DNA from: Cytobacillus oceanisediminis 2691
Lineage (GTDB): Bacteria > Bacillota > Bacilli > Bacillales > Cytobacillaceae
Length of the DNA stretch: 64,000 nucleotides
Direction: 5' to 3'
NCBI RefSeq assembly: GCF_007678455.1
Contig: NZ_VEEP01000004.1
Location: 186,001-250,000 of the forward strand
Shown here: positions 56,648 through 64,000 of the stretch, one piece after another
Numbering within the stretch: the stretch's first letter is position 1
Layout of the letters: every line of letters begins with the position of its first letter
Made by a program: the position numbers and the translations under genes
Notes under the pieces: generated by a model
Told to the model about the DNA's origin: nothing
What the model saw: only the letters and a program-made list of their open reading frames with translations
Database searches by the model: none

Positions 56648-57907
56648 ATGCTCGATTACAGCGAAATGCCGCAAAACAAAATTTTATGTGTGGATATGAA
56701 AAGCTTCTATGCGAGCTGTTCTGCCGTGATGCTCGGCCTTGATCCTCTTGATTGTTACCTGGCTGTCGTCGGGAATCTCGATCGTCCCGGGAGTGTCGTC
56801 CTCGCAGCCTCACCTCGTTTGAAAAAGGAGTTTGGCATCAAGACCGGATCACGCAAGTTTGAAATTCCCGACGATCCGCGAATTGTCGTCGTTGATCCGC
56901 AAATGTCAACATACCTGCGAATCTCCACTGAAATCTCCCGCGTATTCAATCGCTATGTCCCAAAGGAAGCGATCCATACCTACAGTGTCGATGAAAGCTT
57001 CATAAAAGTGGACGGTGCCTCTAAGCTTTGGGGTGACGCTGCTTCCATCGCAAAAAAAATCAAAGATGATATCGAGCGCGAGTTCCAGCTTCCGTGCGCA
57101 GTCGGGATCGGCCCGAATATGCTGATGTCGAAATTATGCCTTGACCTTGATGCCAAGCACAAAGGGATTGCTGAATGGACCTATGATGATGTCCAGACAA
57201 AGCTGTGGAATGTCTCACCGCTGAGGGATATGTGGGGAATTGGCCGCCGCGTCGAAAAAACACTGAACAGCATGGGGATTTTCACAGTCGGCCAGCTCGC
57301 CCGTTATGACCTTGAAATCCTGGAGAAAAAATTCGGCATCATGGGCAACCAGATGTACTGGCATGCATGGGGAATCGATTTTTCCGATATTGGCGCTCCG
57401 ATCATGGAAGGGCAGATCAGCTTCGGGAAAAGCCAAATCCTGCTTCGGGATTACAAAGAAGAGGAAGAAATCAAGCATGTCATCCTCGAAATGTGTGAAG
57501 AAGTCGCACGCAGGGCCAGAAGCCATGGAAAAGCAGGCCGGACAATCAGCTTCGGGGTCGGCTACAGCCAGGATGAATTTGGCGGCGGCTTCCACCGGTC
57601 AAGGACGATTGAGGAGCCGACCAATATTACGATGGACGTGTATCGTGTCTGCCTTGAACTTTTTGCAGAGAACTACGTTGGAAAAACGGTGCGGAGCATC
57701 TCGATATCGATTGGGAATCTCGTTACGGACAGTGAGTTCCAGCTCGATTTATTCGAGAAGAATGGCTGGAAAAAGAAAGAACTTGGCTATGCGATGGACC
57801 GGATCCGCAGCCGTTATGGATCCACGGCTCTCCTGAGGGCGGTTTCCTATACGGCAGCCGGAACAGCAAGGCACCGGGCTGCACTCGTTGGCGGACATAA
57901 GGGCTGA
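56648..57907 (+). CDS. polYA: UV-repair Y-family DNA polymerase (PolYA/UvrX-like)
   Basis: The 419-residue polymerase is of the UmuC/UvrX type. It has KILCVDMKSFYASC and HTYSVDESFIKVDG with catalytic acids, IGPNMLMSKLCLDLDAKHKG, an HhH region (GIGRRVEKTLNSMGIFTVGQ) and a little-finger domain. ELQLDLFEKNGW-like sequence (EFQLDLFEKNGW) near the end resembles a beta-clamp motif. The frame extends to 56552, but the ATG at 56648 has the GAAAGGAGAGG site. It lies 21 bases before a YolD-like gene, as yqjW-yqjX in B. subtilis, and is probably SOS-induced. Confidence 0.92.
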   Translation: MLDYSEMPQNKILCVDMKSFYASCSAVMLGLDPLDCYLAVVGNLDRPGSVVLAASPRLKKEFGIKTGSRKFEIPDDPRIVVVDPQMSTYLRISTEISRVFNRYVPKEAIHTYSVDESFIKVDGASKLWGDAASIAKKIKDDIEREFQLPCAVGIGPNMLMSKLCLDLDAKHKGIAEWTYDDVQTKLWNVSPLRDMWGIGRRVEKTLNSMGIFTVGQLARYDLEILEKKFGIMGNQMYWHAWGIDFSDIGAPIMEGQISFGKSQILLRDYKEEEEIKHVILEMCEEVARRARSHGKAGRTISFGVGYSQDEFGGGFHRSRTIEEPTNITMDVYRVCLELFAENYVGKTVRSISISIGNLVTDSEFQLDLFEKNGWKKKELGYAMDRIRSRYGSTALLRAVSYTAAGTARHRAALVGGHKG

Positions 57908-57928
57908 TAATTTGAAGGAGGAGAAAAG

Positions 57929-58267
57929 ATGATACGTGACCGCGGAAGAATCAAGTGGACATCGATGATGCTGCCTGAACATGTGAAAATGCTCCGTGAC
58001 TGGGCCCAGGAAGATCAATATGAAAAAGAGAAGCAGCTGGATGAACAGCAGCTTGAACAATTGAATGAAACGATTCTCGAAGCGATGGAATATAACCGGC
58101 CCGTCAGCATCACTTATTTACGCCACCGCAAGTATGAACTGGTGATCGGGAAAATCCATTACTGGAACGAGCTTGGGCAGAAACTCCATATTATCGATCG
58201 TTTTGAGGAGATTCATCGCATTGGAATCTCGGCAATTGCGGATGTCAGGCTTGCAGACGAATGGTAG
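57929..58267 (+). CDS. yqjX: YolD-like protein (YqjX)
   Basis: The 112-residue protein begins MIRDRGRIKWTSMMLPEHVK, the signature of the YolD-like family that accompanies UmuC/UvrX-type polymerases in Bacillus and its phages. A Lys/Glu/Gln-rich helix is followed by a beta part (PVSITYLRHRKYELVIGKIH). It is thought to be a UmuD-like helper of the polymerase, by association only. An AAGGAGGAG site precedes the ATG. Confidence 0.88.
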   Translation: MIRDRGRIKWTSMMLPEHVKMLRDWAQEDQYEKEKQLDEQQLEQLNETILEAMEYNRPVSITYLRHRKYELVIGKIHYWNELGQKLHIIDRFEEIHRIGISAIADVRLADEW

Positions 58268-58283
58268 CCAGCAACCCACCCCA

Positions 58284-58313
58284 CAAAAAAGAGCAATGGA
58301 TGTCCATTGCCCT
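58284..58313 (-). terminator. Terminator of the CDGSH gene
   Basis: On the minus strand GGGCAATGGA and TCCATTGCTC pair around a short loop and are followed by TTTTTT. It lies between the convergent yqjX and CDGSH genes. Confidence 0.8.
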
Positions 58314-58320
58314 CAGTACA

Positions 58321-58536
58321 TTATTCCGTTTCTTCAGCTTGCGGCGCGCGCACAGCCGACTCGAATTTCCCTTTATGAGAAGCATCGCAGAACGGCATAT
58401 TTTTGCTCATACCGCAGCGGCAAAGCGAGAACGCCGGCTTTGTCTCATACTTATTTCCGGCTCCATCCAGCAGCTCTACATCGCCGGAAATCCTTAAAGA
58501 TCCATTATCATTCACCTTAATTGTCACTTTTGACAA
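58321..58536 (-). CDS. CDGSH iron-sulfur domain protein
   Basis: The 71-residue protein carries the motif CRCGMSKNMPFCDASHKGKF (about residues 39-58), matching the mitoNEET-type CxCxxSx3PxCDxxH signature. That motif binds a [2Fe-2S] cluster through three Cys and one His. The central Gly of CDGSH is Ala here (CDASH). The start is TTG, with an AAAGGGGTG site eight bases away. The role in bacteria is not known. It is a monocistronic gene with its own terminator. Confidence 0.85.
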   Translation of the reverse strand: MSKVTIKVNDNGSLRISGDVELLDGAGNKYETKPAFSLCRCGMSKNMPFCDASHKGKFESAVRAPQAEETE

Positions 58537-58682
58537 AAAAAAGCACCCCTTTCAAGTTGTCAGAATTATCTTTGATACTAAAAGTTAAACAGAAAAATTG
58601 CAAGACATTTTCACATAAGGGCTGTGAAACGTAAAAAAGTCACCTGTATGGTAAAATGAAATCTCGGAAAGGGAGTGCAATC

Positions 58683-59012
58683 ATGAAATTGAAAATCACC
58701 GAAGCAGCATCAAATAAACTGAGCGAAAAAATCGCAGACAAAAAAGGGTATGTGAAATTAAAATACGATATAGACGGATGCGGCTGTGCAGTGAATGGCG
58801 TGGCTGCCCTCTGGTTTGAAAGTGAAAAAGAAGGGGAAGAGCACCGAATAGAAACAGGAGGTATCCCAATCTATATCGAAAAAGCGAAGGAAGTCTTCTT
58901 TGCTGAGGAAATGACGCTGGACTTCAAAGAAACCAACGGATGCTTCCAGTTGAAAAGCCCGAACGAGTATCTGAATCCAAGAATGAGTTTTTATGATAAA
59001 ACAAAACTATAA
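58683..59012 (+). CDS. yqkB: HesB/IscA-like protein YqkB
   Basis: The 109-residue protein has the A-type carrier/HesB-like fold (MKLKITEAASNKLSEKIADK, YDIDGCGCAVNGV, TLDFKETNGCFQLKSPNEYL). The Cys pattern differs from IscA: GCGC at about residues 36-39 and a single later Cys instead of the C-terminal CGCG. So iron-sulfur binding is not certain. The frame is open to 58656, but the ATG at 58683 has an AAGGGAG site. It matches YqkB of B. subtilis in position and length. Confidence 0.83.
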   Translation: MKLKITEAASNKLSEKIADKKGYVKLKYDIDGCGCAVNGVAALWFESEKEGEEHRIETGGIPIYIEKAKEVFFAEEMTLDFKETNGCFQLKSPNEYLNPRMSFYDKTKL

Positions 59013-59097
59013 GTTTACAAAAAATTGAAAAAAAGGGTAAAATAGAGAGAGAGTTGTAGAATTACATAGAAGTTTGGTGCAAAGGCAGGGGAGAGAG

Positions 59098-59643
59098 ATG
59101 AGGAGATTGTGGAAAGCAGCCATGATCATGATCTGCACGTTTGTACTGTCAGCGTGTGCTTATAAAACTGCAGGAGAAGCAATCGAAAACGATATTCCGT
59201 TCAACATCAAACAAATCATCCACAAAGAAGAAGTGGAGGATGGCTGGCTCCTCTTTTACACAACAGAACAAAAAGAGGGCTCAAAAACATTCGATGCGCT
59301 GGCCGTCGCCTATATCAAGGGCAGCGAAAAAGAAGGCTGGGAAAATGCAGGGCACAACCACTGGACTTATTATAAAAATGATTTCATGCTCCTGTATGTC
59401 GATGCCTTCACGGTTTTTAAAGAAGATGGCAATTTGGATGTAAAAATTCCGGTTATTTTCGGGAAAGTATTGAATCCGGATATCAAAGCAATTGAAGCTG
59501 CAGGACCAGACGGCAAATTCACCAAAATAGAAATCGTTGAAAAAGAAAACGAACGCTACTATTACGCCATTGGCGACTATAAAGAAGTCAGGGCATTGAA
59601 CGCTGAAGGCAAAGAAATCGACCGCCAGGGAGAAAAGCAGTAA
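59098..59643 (+). CDS. Lipoprotein of unknown function
   Basis: The 181-residue product has a lipoprotein signal, MRRLWKAAMIMICTFVLSAC, with lipidated Cys at residue 20. A soluble domain of about 160 residues is rich in Lys, Glu and aromatic residues (DGWLLFYTTEQKEGSKTFDA, HNHWTYYKNDFMLLYVDAF). I do not recognise the family. An AGGGGAGAG site precedes the ATG; the open frame to 59074 has none. It ends in a terminator directly followed by repeat array D. Confidence 0.75.
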   Translation: MRRLWKAAMIMICTFVLSACAYKTAGEAIENDIPFNIKQIIHKEEVEDGWLLFYTTEQKEGSKTFDALAVAYIKGSEKEGWENAGHNHWTYYKNDFMLLYVDAFTVFKEDGNLDVKIPVIFGKVLNPDIKAIEAAGPDGKFTKIEIVEKENERYYYAIGDYKEVRALNAEGKEIDRQGEKQ

Positions 59644-59676
59644 AAGATTGGCTCCAGTTGAGCCAGTCTTTTTTTA
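59644..59676 (+). terminator. Terminator after the lipoprotein gene
   Basis: AAGATTGGCTC and GAGCCAGTCTT pair around CAGTT and are followed by a T7 run. Its last bases abut the first arm of repeat array D. Confidence 0.85.
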
Positions 59677-59873
59677 TCGGCCAAACGGAAGCCAGAACGA
59701 GAGAAAAGTGTCCGATAGAAGGGCTCTAACGGCCAAACGGAAGCCGGAACGAGAGAAAAGAGTCCGATAAAAGGGCTCTATCGGACAAATGGAAGCCGGA
59801 ACGAGAGAAAAATGTCCGATAGAACAGAGCTATCGGACATACAGAACCCGAAAACGAACAAAAGTGTCCGAGA
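59675..59873. repeat. 52-bp-period tandem repeat array D (four units)
   Basis: CGGCCA/CGGACA begins at 59678, 59730, 59782 and 59834, an exact 52-bp period. Each unit is TATCGGACA (or variant), 25 bases, then TGTCCGATA (or variant), with nine bases between units. Unit 3 has perfectly complementary nine-base arms. The 25-base interior is purine-rich (variants of GGAAGCCGGAACGAGAGAAA). The array lies between the convergent lipoprotein and yqkD genes, next to both stop codons. Confidence 0.9.
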
Positions 59874-59894
59874 CAGGCGAGTTATATCATGTTA

Positions 59895-60830
59895 TCAGTC
59901 CGCAGCAACAATTCCATCACCCGCAAAGACGTATTCCTCAAGGAATTCATCGAGTACCTTTTCGTATTGGTCCCGATTTTGGCTGTAGGATTGGGCATGG
60001 AGGCCGTTTTCGGCCATGAACAGCTTCTTTGGTCCTTGTTTCTGTTCAAACAAAGCCTCGGTCATGGATGGCAGAATGAAATCGTCCATGCGGCTGTGGA
60101 TGAACAGGATTGGGTTCTTGATATTTTCGATAACCGCAATCGGCGATACCTCACTCAAGGAGTATTTATCACGGATGCGGACAAACAGATTGGCAACCGG
60201 CAGCAATAGTTTTGGCGGCAGCAGCTTGACTTCTTCCTTGATGCGGTAGGCGAGCTGTTCGCTGAAGTCGGAAAATGGGCAATCAGCTACATAGAAATCG
60301 GCACCATCCTCAAGCATCCCGGCATACAGAAGCAAGGTCGCAGCACCCATGGATTCTCCATGAATGCCAAGCAGGAGGTCCGGTCCTTTTTCTTTTCTTA
60401 GCCAGTTTACCACTGATTGTAAGTCGAATTTCTCGTAATAGCCATAGCTTGTGGTTTTTCCGCCGGATTCACCGTGGCGGCGATGGTCGTAAATAACCGC
60501 GTTGAAGCCTCTGTTCAAGAACAAATTCATATATTTTACGGAATTCGTCTTGCTCTGGGTAACACCGTGGGCAATGATAATATAACGGTTTGTGTCATGC
60601 GGTTCAACAAGGACAGCCTTCAATGCATAGCCAAAGGATGAAGGGATGGTAACTTCCCTTTTTGGCAGGGCATCGTACTCGTCAGGCACCAAATGGCCGG
60701 CCTCCGTTTCCCGGTTGAAAATCTCCTCGTCATCCTTCTTTTTTAAAAACATGACTTTATTTGATATGAATACGCCAAGTGAGGCAAGTAACAGTAAAAA
60801 TGAAAATAACACACGGAACGCCTTCTTCAT
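59895..60830 (-). CDS. yqkD: Alpha/beta hydrolase YqkD
   Basis: The 311-residue protein has an N-terminal membrane or signal segment (AFRVLFSFLLLLASLGVFIS). An alpha/beta hydrolase domain follows with IIAHGVTQSKTNSVKY, DHRRHGESGGKTTSYGYYEK, the nucleophile elbow GIHGESMGAATLL, the acid in FIHSRMDDFI, and the catalytic His near GLHAQSY. It is probably membrane-anchored and faces outward. The ATG at 60830 has a GGAGGGG site. It matches YqkD in length and place; the substrate is unknown. Confidence 0.87.
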   Translation of the reverse strand: MKKAFRVLFSFLLLLASLGVFISNKVMFLKKKDDEEIFNRETEAGHLVPDEYDALPKREVTIPSSFGYALKAVLVEPHDTNRYIIIAHGVTQSKTNSVKYMNLFLNRGFNAVIYDHRRHGESGGKTTSYGYYEKFDLQSVVNWLRKEKGPDLLLGIHGESMGAATLLLYAGMLEDGADFYVADCPFSDFSEQLAYRIKEEVKLLPPKLLLPVANLFVRIRDKYSLSEVSPIAVIENIKNPILFIHSRMDDFILPSMTEALFEQKQGPKKLFMAENGLHAQSYSQNRDQYEKVLDEFLEEYVFAGDGIVAAD

Positions 60831-60954
60831 GCTAACCCCTCCGATCAACGGATATTCCCAGATGAACCAATGCCGATAAAGGCAGGCATTCCTGTTGTTT
60901 CGACTTTAAAAGGAACACTTCTTTATTTTACCATTATATGTGAAATACAAACAT

Positions 60955-60982
60955 GAAAAAACCGCCGGCCAGGGCGGTCAGA
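60955..60982 (-). terminator. Terminator of the 43-residue gene
   Basis: On the minus strand ACCGCC-CTGGCC-GGCGGT is followed by TTTTTT. Confidence 0.85.
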
Positions 60983-61001
60983 AAAATCTTATTAATTACG
61001 C

Positions 61002-61133
61002 TTATTGCTGGGAATTTTGTCCCTTTGTCGGATGGATGGCTTTTTCGAGATCCTCAGCAGCAATTTGCTGCTTGACTGTGTCAGCATTTGGTTTGCCTTG
61101 CTGGCTGTAACCCTTGTCACGTTTTTGGCTCAT
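61002..61133 (-). CDS. Small hydrophilic protein (43 residues), function unknown
   Basis: A short gene encodes 43 residues: MSQKRDKGYSQQGKPNADTV, then KQQIAAEDLEKAI and a HPTKGQNSQQ tail. It is highly polar, rich in Gln and Lys, with no Cys or hydrophobic span. An AAGGGAGC ribosome site nine bases before the ATG and a strong terminator after the stop support a real gene. The composition recalls small spore or stress proteins, but I cannot assign a family. Confidence 0.7.
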   Translation of the reverse strand: MSQKRDKGYSQQGKPNADTVKQQIAAEDLEKAIHPTKGQNSQQ

Positions 61134-61206
61134 GTTAAAGGCTCCCTTCATCAAAATGACTTCATCTAATAAGATGGATTCAGGGACAGGAGCTTATGCA
61201 AAAAAG

Positions 61207-62109
61207 TTAAACATTGACGGAATTGAGCTTGAAATAACTGCTTTCGATCGGCCTCGATATATGAGGCTGAATGACTTCTATTGCCTGGGTGAGTTTATCA
61301 AGATCAACACCGGTTTGGATGCCCATCCTTTGAAGCATATAGACAACATCTTCCGTCGCAGCATTTCCGGCAGCGCCAGGGGCGAACGGACAGCCGCCAA
61401 GTCCCCCGGCAGACGTATCAAAACGAGTGACACCAGCCTGAAGTGCGGCCAGGATATTGGACAGCGCGAGTTTCCTTGTATCATGGAAATGCGCGGTCAT
61501 GAGCACATCCGGATACACATCAATCAATTTGGAAAATAAAGAATAAGACTCGTGGGGAGCCGCCATGCCAATCGTGTCGGCAACACTCAGTTCATCCACT
61601 CCAGCTTTAACGAATTCGCCGCACAGTGCGAGAACTTCTTCTTCAGCAATCTTGCCTTCATATGGACAATAAAAGGCGGTAGAGATGCAGGCGCGTACAA
61701 AATAATCCTTTGCTTTCAGCTCAGAAATCAGCGGGAGCACTTCGGCAAGGCTTTCGGCCGTTGTTTTATTGATATTCTTTTGATTGAAAGTGTTGCTGAC
61801 ACCGACGAATACAGCAACGGCTTTGCAATCCGTCATATAGACACGTTCAATTCCCTTTTTATTTGGAGCGAGCACAATATTCCTGGTGTTTTCATCAAGG
61901 CAATCTGCGACAATCTCCGCCGCATCCCCCATTTGCGGTACCCATTTGGGAGATACAAAGGATGTAAGCTCCATTTCTTTGATTCCGGCATCCTTCAAGG
62001 AACCGATAAATACTTTTTTAACTTCAGTCGGAACGAAATTCTTCTCATTTTGCAGCCCGTCTCTTGGGCCGACTTCAATAATTTCTACCTTCTTGGGAAG
62101 CTGCAGCAT
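61207..62109 (-). CDS. mvaB: Hydroxymethylglutaryl-CoA lyase
   Basis: The enzyme cleaves HMG-CoA to acetoacetate and acetyl-CoA, the last step of leucine breakdown. The 300-residue TIM-barrel protein has VEVGPRDGLQNE-like sequence (IIEVGPRDGLQNEKNF), SFVSPKWVPQM, FVGVSNTFNQKNIN, VADTIGMAAP, HFHDTRKLALSN, and the active-site loop GGLGGCPFAPGAAGN with the catalytic Cys. A GAGGAGGG site precedes the ATG. It is divergent from the thiolase gene. Together with the bkd operon it supports full leucine catabolism, though the intermediate enzymes are not in the window. Confidence 0.93.
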   Translation of the reverse strand: MLQLPKKVEIIEVGPRDGLQNEKNFVPTEVKKVFIGSLKDAGIKEMELTSFVSPKWVPQMGDAAEIVADCLDENTRNIVLAPNKKGIERVYMTDCKAVAVFVGVSNTFNQKNINKTTAESLAEVLPLISELKAKDYFVRACISTAFYCPYEGKIAEEEVLALCGEFVKAGVDELSVADTIGMAAPHESYSLFSKLIDVYPDVLMTAHFHDTRKLALSNILAALQAGVTRFDTSAGGLGGCPFAPGAAGNAATEDVVYMLQRMGIQTGVDLDKLTQAIEVIQPHISRPIESSYFKLNSVNV

Positions 62110-62198
62110 TAGACATACCCTCCTCTTAAGATATCTTAATTGTAAATAGAATATTTTTAAAAATGCAAGAATAAATAAAATTTTGATAAAATAAAAGG

Positions 62199-62213
62199 GA
62201 TTTGATTCAAATC
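62199..62213. promoter_or_regulatory. Palindrome between mvaB and thiolase genes
   Basis: GATTTGA-T-TCAAATC is a perfect 7-1-7 palindrome in the 140-base AT-rich divergent promoter region. It could be an operator for a regulator of both transcripts. It does not match the FadR consensus. Confidence 0.4.
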
Positions 62214-62258
62214 AATCGAAGTAATAAAAATGTGAAGATCTGAGAAAGGGTGAGCACT

Positions 62259-63446
62259 TTGAGCAAGACTGAAGCAGTAATCGTGGCTGCAGTAAGAACA
62301 GCAATTGGCAGCTTTAATGGAAGCTTGAAAAATATCTCCGCTCCGGAGCTAGGGGCTGCGGTCATCAAAGACGCATTGAAGCAGGCAGGAGTCAAACCGG
62401 AACAGGTAGATGAAATCATCATGGGTAACGTGCTCCAGGCTGGACTTGGACAAAACCCTGCGAGACAGGCAGCCATTAAGGCGGGAGTTCCTGAGAGCGC
62501 TTCCTCTATGACCATCAATAAAGTCTGTGGTTCAGGCTTGAAGGCTGTCCATCTGGCTGCACAGGCGATTATCGCCGGAGATGCTGATGTTGTCGTAGCC
62601 GGCGGTATGGAGAATATGAGCCAGGCGCCTTATTTACTGAAAAATGCCCGGGATGGGTTCAAGATGGGCGACCAGAAGCTCGTGGACAGCATGATTTCCG
62701 ATGGTCTGTGGTGTGCGTTCAATGACTACCATATGGGGGTTACAGCTGAAAACCTTTGTGCCAAGTATGAGATTGGCAGGGGAGAGCAGGACGAGTTTGC
62801 CGCTTCCAGCCAGGAAAAGGCAGCCAAGGCCATTGAGGAAGGCAAATTTAAGGACGAGATTGTCCCGATAGAAATTCCGCAGCGAAAAGGCGATCCAGTC
62901 GTATTTGACACAGATGAATATCCGAAAAAGGGGACAACGGCCGAAAAGCTTGGCGGACTGCGTCCTGCATTCAAAAAAGATGGCAGCGTAACAGCAGGTA
63001 ACGCGTCAGGAATCAATGATGGAGCTGCTGCTCTGGTTGTCATGAGCCGGGCAAAGGCGGATGAACTTGGACTTAAACCGCTTGTCGTGATCAAAGGGAA
63101 CGCAAGCGCGGGTGTCGACCCAAGCATCATGGGGATCGGTCCGGTTGAAGCGGTAAAGAAAGCATTGAAGAAATCGGGCATGACAATGGACCAGATGGAG
63201 CTGATTGAAGCGAATGAAGCGTTCGCTGCCCAGTCACTTGCAGTTGACCGCGAACTGAATTTCAATAAGGAAATTTTAAATGTCAACGGAGGCGCAATCG
63301 CATTGGGCCACCCAATTGGGGCGAGCGGCGCGAGGATCCTTGTTACGCTGATTCATGAAATGAAACGCAGACAGGCAAAGACTGGCCTTGCGACACTATG
63401 CATTGGCGGCGGACAGGGTGTCGCTACTGTAGTGGAACTCGTCTGA
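62259..63446 (+). CDS. Acetyl-CoA C-acetyltransferase (thiolase)
   Basis: The enzyme condenses two acetyl-CoA to acetoacetyl-CoA or runs in reverse. From the TTG at 62259 it is 395 residues. It has the nucleophilic Cys in [42 protein letters not shown], the catalytic His in [17 protein letters not shown], and the second Cys in [10 protein letters not shown]. An in-frame GTG at 62250 overlaps the AAAGGGTGA ribosome site, so TTG is preferred. With the CoA-transferase that follows it suits acetoacetate use. Confidence 0.93.
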   Translation: MSKTEAVIVAAVRTAIGSFNGSLKNISAPELGAAVIKDALKQAGVKPEQVDEIIMGNVLQAGLGQNPARQAAIKAGVPESASSMTINKVCGSGLKAVHLAAQAIIAGDADVVVAGGMENMSQAPYLLKNARDGFKMGDQKLVDSMISDGLWCAFNDYHMGVTAENLCAKYEIGRGEQDEFAASSQEKAAKAIEEGKFKDEIVPIEIPQRKGDPVVFDTDEYPKKGTTAEKLGGLRPAFKKDGSVTAGNASGINDGAAALVVMSRAKADELGLKPLVVIKGNASAGVDPSIMGIGPVEAVKKALKKSGMTMDQMELIEANEAFAAQSLAVDRELNFNKEILNVNGGAIALGHPIGASGARILVTLIHEMKRRQAKTGLATLCIGGGQGVATVVELV

Positions 63447-63528
63447 TTCTATCACTTTTTAAAAGATTAATAGTCATTCCGGCACGAAAATAGTGCAGGT
63501 GCGAACATAGTCAAAAGGGGGAAGAACG

Positions 63529-64000
63529 ATGAAAAAAATTTGTGCATCCTTTCAAGACGCCATAGCGGATATCCATGATGGTGCAACCTTAATGGTTGGC
63601 GGCTTTGGTCTCTGCGGGATTCCTGAGAACGCAATCCTCGCGCTTGTTGAAAAAGGGGTAAAAGACCTGACCGTCATTTCGAATAACTGCGGAGTTGACG
63701 ATTGGGGGCTTGGACTGCTCCTTAAAAATAAGCAGATCAAAAAAATGGTAGGTTCATATGTTGGCGAAAACAAAGAATTCGAGCGTCAGGTGCTGTCTGG
63801 CGAAATCGAGGTCGAATTGATTCCGCAGGGTACGCTTGCTGAGAAAATCAGGGCCGGCGGTGCCGGTATACCTGCTTTTTATACGCCGGCTGGTGTGGGA
63901 ACGCCAATCGCTGAAGGAAAAGAAACCCGCATGTTCAATGGCAAGGAATACCTCCTTGAAGAAGCGCTGACAGCGGATTTCAGCATTGTACGTGCCTGGA
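63529..64000 (+). CDS. scoA: 3-oxoacid CoA-transferase subunit A (partial, runs off the window)
   Basis: The first 157 codons are present. The sequence [20 protein letters not shown], then [48 protein letters not shown] and [20 protein letters not shown] matches the alpha subunit of succinyl-CoA:3-ketoacid CoA-transferase. It activates acetoacetate to acetoacetyl-CoA. An AAAGGGGGAAG site precedes the ATG. It follows the thiolase gene by 82 bases; the beta subunit gene is expected just beyond the window. Confidence 0.92.
   Translation, partial: MKKICASFQDAIADIHDGATLMVGGFGLCGIPENAILALVEKGVKDLTVISNNCGVDDWGLGLLLKNKQIKKMVGSYVGENKEFERQVLSGEIEVELIPQGTLAEKIRAGGAGIPAFYTPAGVGTPIAEGKETRMFNGKEYLLEEALTADFSIVRAW

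Noticed and set aside
59789-60209. Plus-strand ORFs across repeat array D and the end of yqkD
   Set aside because: They consist of repeat-derived peptide or antisense of yqkD, without ribosome sites.
61552-62112. 186-codon plus-strand ORF antisense to mvaB
   Set aside because: The opposite strand encodes a complete HMG-CoA lyase with all motifs, so the ORF is a shadow.

Overview
The window is chromosomal DNA of an endospore-forming Firmicute of the Bacillaceae. The evidence is spo0A and spoIVB, Gram-positive Shine-Dalgarno sites with frequent GTG/TTG starts, a T-box leader, sigma-A, sigma-H, sigma-D and sigma-54 type promoters, and a gene order that follows the Bacillus subtilis nusB-to-yqkD segment closely. 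The extra methylmalonyl-CoA mutase genes suggest a Mesobacillus/Cytobacillus-like relative rather than B. subtilis; that placement is inference. No rRNA, tRNA, prophage, insertion sequence or CRISPR array was seen.

Layout. 1-330: end of a repeat array ahead of nusB. 337-9666: housekeeping run nusB, folD, xseA, xseB, ispA, dxs, tlyA-like yqxC, ahrC, recN. 9791-12136: spoIVB and spo0A, the latter with a sigma-H promoter and 0A boxes. 12337-13520: YycC-like small gene, glycerophosphodiesterase, YqzF. 13734-24126: bkdR and the branched-chain keto acid operon ptb-bcd-buk-lpdV-bkdAA-bkdAB-bkdB behind a textbook -24/-12 promoter. 24312-29564: mutA-mutB-meaB. 29780-34529: bacilliredoxin, a polar amino-acid ABC transporter, a YqjA-like membrane protein, an L,D-transpeptidase and a 31-residue Prli42-like gene. 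34749-37910: methylmalonyl-CoA epimerase, carboxyltransferase and an M20/M42 peptidase. 38520-40761: orphan CheW and chemoreceptor, each with a sigma-D promoter. 40942-50426: DinB, Gnd, esterase, Zwf, RNase Z, small proteins, a wrecked cadCA locus and a methyltransferase. 50698-58536: NamA, glycosyltransferase, proline T-box and proC, YqjP, YqjQ, YqzH, the SOS polymerase pair polYA-yolD-like, CDGSH protein. 58683-64000: YqkB, lipoprotein, YqkD, HMG-CoA lyase, thiolase and the start of a CoA-transferase.

How the genes work together. The bkd operon turns keto acids of Val, Ile and Leu into acyl-CoAs. mutAB, meaB, the epimerase and the carboxyltransferase can carry propionyl-CoA on to succinyl-CoA. 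HMG-CoA lyase, thiolase and CoA-transferase can finish leucine and ketone-body breakdown. Zwf and Gnd form the oxidative pentose phosphate branch.

The most unusual signal is a family of 52-bp-period tandem repeats in four separate intergenic places (1-130, 37966-38370, 50514-50610, 59675-59873). All share a GACA-N25-TGTC geometry. In three of the four arrays the outer stem arms differ between arrays but stay complementary within each array, which points to selection on a hairpin.
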